Made by a program: the position numbers and the translations under genes | Shown: positions 61,201 through 64,000 of the stretch, piece after piece | Layout of the letters: each line of letters begins with the position of its first letter | Numbering within the stretch: the stretch's first letter is position 1 | Origin: Bolinopsis microptera | Taxonomy: Eukaryota; Ctenophora; Tentaculata; Lobata; Bolinopsidae | Direction of reading: 5' to 3' | DNA length: 64,000 bases | NCBI RefSeq assembly: GCF_026151205.1 | Contig: NC_087073.1 | Coordinates: forward strand, 20,612,837 to 20,676,836 | The notes under the pieces: model-generated | Seen by the model: the letters and a program-made list of their open reading frames with translations, nothing else | The model's database searches: none | Told to the model about the DNA's origin: nothing

Positions 61201-64000
61201 CCCAGGGCTAGGGTAGCTGACTTAGAGAATATCAGAGAGAAGTTAGAGGAGCAACTTGCCACTGCCAATAAGGTAGCGATATTGTGTGTTGCTATGGTGA
61301 TGTGTGCTGGTTGCTATGGTGATGTGTGCTAGTTTTTCTATGGCGATGTGTGCTAGTTTTGCTATGGTGATGTGTGCTGTTTGCTATGGTGATGTGAGTT
61401 AGTTCCTATGGTAAAGCCTGCTAGTTGCTATGGTGATGTTTGCTAGTTGCCATGGTGAAGTCTGCTAGTTGCTATGGTGATATTTGCTAGTTGCTCGGAT
61501 TGTAATTACATTGATATTTACACCGAGTTACGCTCTTGTCATGAGTTCCCACTTTGCGTTATAAATTGGTTATGCTAATCAGCTGATACTCCTCTAATAA
61601 CAGCTATCTAATGGAATGTAACAGCTATCTAATGGAATGTCGTTTGTAAAATTGTTAAACTGCCCACTTCAATATTGTTAACGGGGTTTACCGAGCAATC
61701 TCCAGCATTACTTGTGGACTATCAACCATTAGTTCTAATCAGTTCGCATGGTTGTTAAATTTTACATATTATTAGTTTTACAATCACGTTTTTTATTCAA
61801 ATTAAAGCTGAGCCTAGCAAAATGTTTCGGTATTTATTCTATCAATATTTTTTTTCATAGCACAGTTGTTATTGATTATGATTAATATCATCTTAAGATA
61901 TGACATCTTATAACGCTATCATTGGCTGTGATCAGCAGTATTATTATAAAATTAAAGCACCCCATTTTCCCAAAACAGTGCATGAACTGGACTCTATCTC
62001 TCTGACACGCGCATGTGTAATGTTGAAAACTCACTATTCTGATTCGTATCTAAATTCCAAAAACAACATTCCATTCCATACAATCTGTAAACAAATTTGG
62101 TGGAGGTGTGCAACTGGAGAGAGCCGCGTGAAGGAGAGACAGAAGCCAGGACTGTTGCAGCAGCGCATAGGACAGCCATTATTTCAGGATAAACGGTATA
62201 AAGAGCAGGGAGTCCAAGCAGCTGTGTTAGCTAAAGATTCCCCCGCCCAATGCACGGTAGAGATGAAAGAAAGCATCTCCCAGTACACCAGACTCACTCA
62301 ATCAGACGCGTCGACTCAGGCCTCACGCGTGAGACATCACGTTGCCACGCAACACTACCCCGAGGCCCGTGACAACCACACTGAAACATGTTATTTGTTT
62401 GAGAACGAGATGATGGACGCGAGTGATGACAGTGCGATCGACGTGGACTCTGATCACGGACTTAGTTTCTCAGAGGTAGCGATCCAGCACGAACAAGACA
62501 CTGTCTCCAAACAATCCCAGATACAGCCTGAAACACAAGACAACGACGCTCAAGCGGAGATAGAAGATCCTGAACTACCAGCTCTACAAGATCACATCTC
62601 AGAACTTGAGACACAACGCCGAGATATAGACAAGATACTGTCTCAATTCTACATTCCAGTCCAGTACACAGACTTCAACCCAGATGTGGATATGTTACGA
62701 AACTATCTGAACAACATGATATCTGTAGAGGGAACAAGAAACGTGGCCCTTTATCCAGGAGATGAGAAGTTAGCTGAGGATAACGGGTATATGACGGCCG
62801 CTAACAACAGCCCAGTATCCATGATGACACGAAGTGACACTGCCTGCAATGATGATGAGACTGACAACTTCTCCAGTTTCGAGACTGAGTCCCTAGGTCG
62901 GAATATTACCTCCGAGAAGATGGGCCAGGAGGAACTCAGGATTAAGCTTGACCTTGCGTACAAGGTAGGAGCGCCGCGTTGTGCGAATTTGGCTCCGTTT
63001 CATTCAAGTCGCCAGATCCAATATTTGATGGTTTTCGTTAAATGCATTCGATGTATAGCCATATAACCGTCCAGTTTACATACATTTGCATCTTAAAAAC
63101 GCTTTGATTGGCATGCTACAATCCTTTTCCTTCGCTGAAGCCGTGTTGTGCGAATGTAAAAAGCAGGATTTCCTGAGAATGTCCATGTTTGCTGAAGGCG
63201 ATGTTACTTAATTGTTTTTTCCTCATCTTTTGATATCATATCTCAATTTACACGTTGAACAATACCTTGTTACTATTAAATGTTTTTGCCAACAAAAAAA
63301 GGTCATTAATCTGCAAACGTTGCTTTTTCAATGTTCCTTCTCCTGGCTATATCTACGTGTGAGGTCCCTACTAAACCAAACATCTCCCCAGACTATAGCA
63401 GAGCTGAAGGAGACAGGAGCTTCAACTGGAGCGCCTATTGTGGTGAATGGTGGTGATAAGATCTTCCCTGTGGATGTAAGTTATTGTTACCCATTACCCA
63501 GTACAAATCATGTTCATTTTCATGTAATTTTTACCTACTACTCAATATAGATCTTGCTTAACACTTAGATAAACTAAGCCTAAGTTAAAGTAATAAGTTA
63601 CTCATTCCCTTCAGGAAAACGAAAGAGCGCGACTTGAGGAGATAATAATAGAGAATGTTGAGCTGAAGGAAAACCTCGACAGAATGACAGACGATTTGAT
63701 GGATGCTATAGACGAGCAGACCTTGATGAGAACGAAATACGAGCAGATGGAACTAAAGTTATCTAATGTTAAGGATTCTCTTTTGAGAGAAATCGTCAAT
63801 ACTCGGAATCCTAGGGTACACATTTCATCATTTTTGATTTTGCGAATTCGCTCAGATATGCTCTCTGACAAGTTTGGAGTGACGTAGTTGACTCTGCCGT
63901 CCTGCTACAGGATAAATGTTAAAATACGGATGATTTAAAACCATCTTCCATGACGGATTGTTATTTCAGCAAGCACAAGACAAGATTAGATCTCATCTAG
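28227..64000 (+). CDS. MYO5: class V myosin heavy chain (partial, 28 exons)
   Basis: Actin-based motor that carries vesicles and organelles. Joined exons give about 1,625 residues before the right edge. Order: SH3-like N-terminus (exons 1-2), motor with P-loop GESGAGKT (38,544-38,567), switch [10 protein letters not shown] (46,905-46,931), switch II DIYGFE split by intron 10, relay and lever segments, actin-binding FIRCIKPND (exon 15), then six IQ motifs (exons 16-17, pattern IQxxxRGxxxR), the calmodulin/light-chain number typical of class V. Exons 19-23, 25 and 27 are heptad-rich coiled coil, with Ser/Asp/Pro-rich breaks in exons 18, 24 and 25. The start [12 protein letters not shown] is the first ATG of exon 1 and precedes the class V pattern RVW..D..EVW. 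All exon phases agree. The globular tail and stop lie beyond the window. The [14 protein letters not shown] segment after the IQs is characteristic of class V rather than other myosins. Confidence 0.96.
29186..29293 (+). CDS. MYO5: MYO5 exon 2 (SH3-like domain)
   Basis: 36 codons starting [16 protein letters not shown] and ending DPETGK; acceptor TTTTCAG, donor GTAAGT. Matches the class V N-terminal pattern RVWxxDxxEVWxxA. Confidence 0.93.
30551..31866. mobile_element. foldback element with GGACATAGGC arms
   Basis: Inverted ends: a G-run then TGTCACGTCCGTCTATGTCC on the left, its inverse on the right. Flanked by TATATC (30,545-30,550 and 31,867-31,872) within a longer shared TATATCCCGCATATAT. 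Both arms are tandem decamers such as GGACATAGGC/GGACATTGGC. Core 30,770-31,620 is AT-rich and non-coding. Sits in MYO5 intron 2. Confidence 0.85.
33235..33343 (+). promoter_or_regulatory. MYO5: candidate alternative promoter and first exon of MYO5
   Basis: TATAAAA at 33,235-33,241 is followed 58 bp later by an ATG (33,299). It opens a 15-codon frame, [15 protein letters not shown], ending at a strong donor GTGAGT (33,344) in phase 0, which joins exon 3 in frame. Three CACGTG/CACGTC motifs lie at 33,014-33,047. If used, the protein would lack the SH3-like domain. Transcription is not shown by sequence. Confidence 0.45.
34661..34832 (+). CDS. MYO5: MYO5 exon 3 (motor)
   Basis: Reads ..[14 protein letters not shown] and [17 protein letters not shown], a near-universal myosin V segment, through IYTYCG. 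Donor GTTAGT, exits in phase 1. Confidence 0.95.
34833..37381 (+). other. MYO5 intron 3
   Basis: 2.5 kb with a TG-rich repeat at about 35,040-35,155 (GTGTATGTTTGTGTG units) and a GTGTGTACT minisatellite at 36,778-36,852. No element ends seen. Confidence 0.65.
37382..37526 (+). CDS. MYO5: MYO5 exon 4 (motor)
   Basis: IVLVAVNPY followed by [16 protein letters not shown]. Acceptor after a long CT tract; donor GTTAGT, exits in phase 2. Confidence 0.95.
38513..38669 (+). CDS. MYO5: MYO5 exon 5 (P-loop)
   Basis: [20 protein letters not shown] carries the ATP-binding P-loop; it ends ILSTNPIME. The donor is GTTACA, weaker than its neighbours, and intron 5 behind it is the 8.2 kb intron holding two transposons. 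Confidence 0.95.
39049..39380. repeat. left subterminal palindrome cluster
   Basis: Five variants of AGGGCCTATGTCGACATAGGCCC in about 330 bp, some complete palindromes and some half-sites. Likely transposase binding sites by analogy with other DNA transposons. Confidence 0.7.
40081..40232 (+). repeat. tandem duplication inside the transposon
   Basis: Two diverged copies of a block with ACCTGTCATGACAGT and AGTTATTCAATCACG, upstream of the transposon gene. Possibly part of its promoter. Confidence 0.7.
40540..40599 (+). CDS. transposon gene exon 1
   Basis: 20 codons, [20 protein letters not shown], basic; donor GTTAGT, phase 0. Confidence 0.65.
40540..44812 (+). CDS. transposase-like gene, five exons, frame-broken
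   Basis: Exons: 40,540-40,599, 40,799-40,888, 41,029-41,116, 41,378-44,468 (with a frame change) and 44,600-44,812. The protein starts [15 protein letters not shown]. Exons 2-3 encode a Tudor/SH3-like segment ([23 protein letters not shown]). Then follow about 32 VVAAGSED(T/M) repeats and a domain of unknown function, and from 42,822 a 554-codon open frame. That frame has a Cys cluster CSCVAKC, a second Cys cluster (CDQC..CRNC), and an RNase H-like triad pattern: D309 (TIDMEAV), D385 ([11 protein letters not shown]) and the acidic GHNESEVD at 426-433. The WxDxCxGQNRN pattern recalls an uncharacterised family (I believe DUF7869) widespread in animal repeats. The frame breaks between about 42,752 and 42,801, so this copy may be inactive. 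Confidence 0.75.
40799..40888 (+). CDS. transposon gene exon 2
   Basis: 30 codons including [17 protein letters not shown]; acceptor TTTCCCAG, donor GTAAGC, phase 0. First half of the Tudor-like segment. Confidence 0.7.
41029..41116 (+). CDS. transposon gene exon 3
   Basis: [20 protein letters not shown]..; acceptor AATTTCAG, donor GTAAGT, exits in phase 1 and joins exon 4 as Asp. Confidence 0.7.
41378..42801 (+). CDS. transposon gene exon 4, first frame
   Basis: Repeat region followed by about 145 codons: [20 protein letters not shown], then [20 protein letters not shown] and [12 protein letters not shown], ending at TAG 42,799-42,801. The other frame is open from about 42,753 onward into the 554-codon frame, so a one-base indel or a missed intron separates them. 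Confidence 0.7.
41388..42366 (+). repeat. 30-bp coding minisatellite, about 32 units
   Basis: Unit GTCGTAGCAGCTGGATCTGA plus GGACACT or GGACATG, encoding [10 protein letters not shown]. The T and M variants alternate irregularly. In frame with flanking exon sequence, so it is translated if the gene is expressed. The reverse strand is open too. Confidence 0.97.
42822..44468 (+). CDS. transposon gene exon 4, second frame (DDE/D-like)
   Basis: Starts [20 protein letters not shown] if translated separately; the frame is open about 70 bp further upstream. A lysine/arginine-rich stretch ([15 protein letters not shown]) looks like a nuclear signal. Contains both Cys clusters and the acidic triad described for the whole gene. 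Ends at donor GTAGGT (44,469). Confidence 0.78.
44600..44812 (+). CDS. transposon gene last exon
   Basis: Acceptor TATTGCAG, 70 codons plus [41 protein letters not shown]. Acidic C-terminus. Confidence 0.72.
   Translation, partial: VYVSSRASVRSEVVDKPQLTILCDDSTEIPVSERVMLGLIDLCEKRLIPQGYHAFYKSITTIESDKSDTD
45186..45490. repeat. right subterminal palindrome cluster
   Basis: Four variants of the same AGGGCCTATGT motif, including an imperfect palindrome near 45,198-45,223, mirroring the left cluster. Confidence 0.65.
45636..45721 (+). CDS. possible terminal exon fragment
   Basis: After a TTTATAG acceptor: [20 protein letters not shown] then AGINKSS and TGA. Protein-like but short. It lies between the transposon and the foldback element and does not fit MYO5. 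Probably a fragment of another mobile element or chance. Confidence 0.2.
45805..46684. mobile_element. foldback element with CGACCTCCGACC arms, 8-bp TSD
   Basis: Perfect terminal inverted repeat GGTCATAGATCAGACAAGGC and onward, flanked by CAGATAAC at 45,797-45,804 and 46,685-46,692. The arms are tandem GGTCGGAGGTCGGTCGG-type units, with inverse copies on the right and some GGCGCC variants. A unique core lies at about 46,060-46,220. High GC against an AT-rich background. Open frames ([22 protein letters not shown]) reflect the repeat only. Confidence 0.93.
46878..47021 (+). CDS. MYO5: MYO5 exon 6 (switch I)
   Basis: [19 protein letters not shown] contains switch I; ends [10 protein letters not shown]. 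Acceptor ATTTTCAG, donor GTTGGT, phase 0. Confidence 0.96.
47765..47848 (+). repeat. dispersed repeat, copy 2
   Basis: Diverged copy of 4500-4582, same orientation, in MYO5 intron 6. The rest of this 1.7 kb intron shows nothing recognisable. Confidence 0.7.
48703..48784 (+). CDS. MYO5: MYO5 exon 7
   Basis: [20 protein letters not shown], the myosin V '[12 protein letters not shown]' segment. Donor GTACGT, exits in phase 1. Confidence 0.96.
48924..49138 (+). CDS. MYO5: MYO5 exon 8
   Basis: [40 protein letters not shown]. Acceptor TCCCTTCAG, donor GTAAGT, phase 0 exit. Confidence 0.95.
49702..49782 (+). CDS. MYO5: MYO5 exon 9
   Basis: [25 protein letters not shown], 27 codons; acceptor ATTTCAG, donor GTAAAT. 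Confidence 0.93.
49894..50081 (+). CDS. MYO5: MYO5 exon 10
   Basis: [30 protein letters not shown]; donor GTTTGT splits the glycine of switch II. Confidence 0.94.
50231..50453 (+). CDS. MYO5: MYO5 exon 11 (relay)
   Basis: [54 protein letters not shown], classic motor core. Donor GTAAGT. Confidence 0.97.
50469..50520. repeat. TATAG microsatellite
   Basis: Short TATAG/TAGTA tandem tract in MYO5 intron 11. Confidence 0.85.
50675..50759 (+). CDS. MYO5: MYO5 exon 12
   Basis: [26 protein letters not shown]; donor GTGAAC, exits in phase 1. Confidence 0.9.
50873..50994 (+). CDS. MYO5: MYO5 exon 13
   Basis: [30 protein letters not shown] second acceptor 18 bp upstream (exon start 50,855) is also in frame and would add DRLALS; the chosen start matches family spacing better. 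Donor GTAAGT. Confidence 0.92.
51295..51357 (+). CDS. MYO5: MYO5 exon 14
   Basis: 21 codons [20 protein letters not shown].; acceptor TTTCAG, donor GTTCCT (weak). Short loop-2 lead-in. Confidence 0.8.
51824..52056 (+). CDS. MYO5: MYO5 exon 15 (loop 2, actin binding)
   Basis: Ser/Thr/Arg-rich loop 2 ([19 protein letters not shown]) then [20 protein letters not shown] and [11 protein letters not shown], the myosin signature. Donor GTGAGT, phase 2 exit. Confidence 0.96.
52201..52801 (+). CDS. MYO5: MYO5 exon 16 (converter, IQ1-IQ4, start of IQ5)
   Basis: [40 protein letters not shown], then IQ1 ([14 protein letters not shown]), IQ2 ([14 protein letters not shown]), IQ3 ([14 protein letters not shown]), IQ4 ([14 protein letters not shown]) and NAKIIQ of IQ5. 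601 bp, the second longest exon. Donor GTTTGT. Confidence 0.97.
52944..53060 (+). CDS. MYO5: MYO5 exon 17 (rest of IQ5, IQ6)
   Basis: [15 protein letters not shown] completes IQ5; [20 protein letters not shown] is IQ6. Acceptor AATCCAG; donor GTCGGT, phase 0 at both ends. Confidence 0.93.
53177..53443 (+). CDS. MYO5: MYO5 exon 18 (extra linker, LC8-motif-like)
   Basis: 89 codons, phase 0-0, between IQ6 and the coiled coil. In the myosin V sequences I know, IQ6 runs straight into the EARS segment encoded by exon 19, so this exon is an insertion or cassette. It is rich in Ser, Asp, Gln and Thr and contains two dynein light chain-like motifs: DTQTD (codons 13-17) and IVQTD (codons 73-77). Acceptor TTGTAG, donor GTATGT. 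A transposon arm begins 26 bp after the exon. Confidence 0.65.
54782..55065 (-). pseudogene. PIF/Harbinger-type (DDE_Tnp_4) transposase C-terminal remnant
   Basis: After a possible acceptor (AATTTCAG) the frame reads [20 protein letters not shown], then [18 protein letters not shown] and ends near NDQVCLNN. The order LNIP..F..EEV..SR..ARIHVER.IG..K.+.IL..VCA.L.N is typical of the end of DDE_Tnp_4 transposases, including the last catalytic acidic region (HVER). No N-terminal or earlier catalytic part was found, so the gene is broken or 5' deleted. It lies between the arms of the 3.9 kb element and probably belongs to it. Confidence 0.68.
55771..55793. repeat. poly(T) tract
   Basis: About 23 T on the + strand inside the 3.9 kb element; may mark the tail of a - strand retroposed sequence. 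Confidence 0.6.
57469..57540 (+). CDS. MYO5: MYO5 exon 19 (coiled-coil start)
   Basis: [20 protein letters not shown], the class V segment directly after the IQ region in other animals. Acceptor CTTTCCAG, donor GTAAAT, phase 0. Confidence 0.94.
57541..58759 (+). other. MYO5 intron 19
   Basis: 1.2 kb with no recognised element apart from the palindrome at 57,641. Confidence 0.6.
57641..57654. promoter_or_regulatory. X-box-like palindrome GTTACCAAGGTAAC
   Basis: Perfect inverted half-sites GTTACC/GGTAAC separated by AA, in MYO5 intron 19. RFX-type site by pattern only. Confidence 0.35.
58760..58866 (+). CDS. MYO5: MYO5 exon 20 (coiled coil)
   Basis: [28 protein letters not shown], heptad-rich; donor GTATAA, phase 2 exit. 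Confidence 0.9.
59038..59152 (+). CDS. MYO5: MYO5 exon 21 (coiled coil)
   Basis: [27 protein letters not shown]; acceptor TTTTGCAG, donor GTTGGT. Confidence 0.9.
59742..59835 (+). CDS. MYO5: MYO5 exon 22 (coiled coil)
   Basis: [24 protein letters not shown]. Acceptor is the less common AAG (CTTTCTCAAAG); donor GTTTGT, phase 1 exit. Confidence 0.85.
59992..60107 (+). CDS. MYO5: MYO5 exon 23 (coiled coil)
   Basis: [29 protein letters not shown]; acceptor TTGCCCAG, donor GTACTC, phase 0 exit. Confidence 0.88.
60689..60712 (+). CDS. MYO5: possible alternative first exon of MYO5 tail
   Basis: ATG opens MEGESSSS and meets a strong donor GTAAGT in phase 0, compatible with exon 24. It would make a tail-only product, as known from internal promoters in some myosin V genes. 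Only 8 codons, so this is weak. Confidence 0.25.
60824..60920. mobile_element. 97-bp miniature foldback, relative of 24,859 element
   Basis: Ends TTGGTAATCTAGCTAGGCAC and inverse, with GCACACCTGGGG units inside. These match the ends and arm units of the 631-bp foldback. Possible imperfect target duplication CGAAGGAT/CGAAAGAT (60,808-60,815 and 60,921-60,928). Confidence 0.72.
61063..61272 (+). CDS. MYO5: MYO5 exon 24
   Basis: [41 protein letters not shown] Ser/Asp/Pro hinge, then coiled coil. Acceptor is AAG (TGTTTCCAAG); the nearby TAG acceptor at 61,049 gives a stop in the required phase. Donor GTAGCG. Confidence 0.82.
61290..61495 (+). repeat. about 22-bp minisatellite GCTATGGTGATGTGTGCTAG
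   Basis: About nine imperfect units in MYO5 intron 24. Several contain GTTGCTATGGTGAT, close to an RFX X-box. Confidence 0.85.
62188..62964 (+). CDS. MYO5: MYO5 exon 25 (long tail exon)
   Basis: 259 codons from acceptor [29 protein letters not shown], a long acidic, Ser/Gln-rich low-complexity stretch, then [20 protein letters not shown] coiled coil and [17 protein letters not shown]. The frame is open upstream to about 61,900, so the exon start is the weakest of the boundaries. Donor GTAGGA. Confidence 0.8.
63392..63475 (+). CDS. MYO5: MYO5 exon 26
   Basis: [25 protein letters not shown], 28 codons; acceptor CTCCCCAG, donor GTAAGT. Confidence 0.85.
63615..63815 (+). CDS. MYO5: MYO5 exon 27 (coiled coil)
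   Basis: [36 protein letters not shown]; acceptor CCCTTCAG, donor GTACAC. Confidence 0.88.
63970..64000 (+). CDS. MYO5: MYO5 exon 28 (cut by window edge)
   Basis: [10 protein letters not shown] after acceptor TTATTTCAG, open to the last base. Phase agrees with exon 27. Confidence 0.75.

Overview
The window is eukaryotic and animal-like. It is AT-rich, its genes are split by spliceosomal GT-AG introns of about 40 bp to 8 kb, and it is full of microsatellites, minisatellites and DNA transposons. I cannot name the species; the best guess is an invertebrate metazoan.

The main gene is a class V myosin (MYO5 family) on the + strand, from 28,227 to beyond the right edge. I could place 28 coding exons with compatible splice phases, covering roughly the first 1,625 residues: SH3-like N-terminus, motor (P-loop, switch I, switch II, actin-binding region), six IQ motifs and a broken coiled-coil tail. 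The globular cargo-binding tail is outside the window. Two features stand out. One is a possible second promoter with a TATA box at 33.2 kb, which would skip the SH3-like domain. The other is an extra 89-codon exon between IQ6 and the coiled coil, carrying two sequences that resemble dynein light chain (LC8) binding sites.

The introns of this gene hold whole transposons. Intron 5 (8.2 kb) contains a 6.5 kb element with inverted ends and its own five-exon gene: a Tudor-like segment, about 32 copies of a 10-residue repeat, and a DDE/D-like transposase region with a frame break. Beside it lies a foldback element with a perfect 8-bp target duplication. Intron 18 contains a 3.9 kb element with arms of more than 1 kb and a PIF/Harbinger-like (DDE_Tnp_4) transposase remnant. 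Intron 2 contains another foldback element.

The first 28 kb is mostly repeats: a TTAGGG-containing 21-bp satellite at the left edge, an 18-bp minisatellite interrupted by a 677-bp element, a 747-bp tandem duplication, a mariner-like element with a truncated helix-turn-helix ORF, a 683-bp AC microsatellite, four copies of a ~105-bp hairpin-rich MITE each with 8-bp target duplications, and a LINE remnant split by a foldback element. On the - strand between 20.1 and 14.6 kb, four small phase-compatible exons encode what looks like a C2 domain. Two near-perfect RFX X-box palindromes lie in and upstream of it. A few isolated exon-like segments elsewhere are reported with low confidence.

The recurring theme is non-autonomous elements flanked by 8-bp target duplications, many built of hairpins or tandem-repeat arms. 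This suggests one or a few hAT-like or TU/foldback-like mobilising systems active in this genome.
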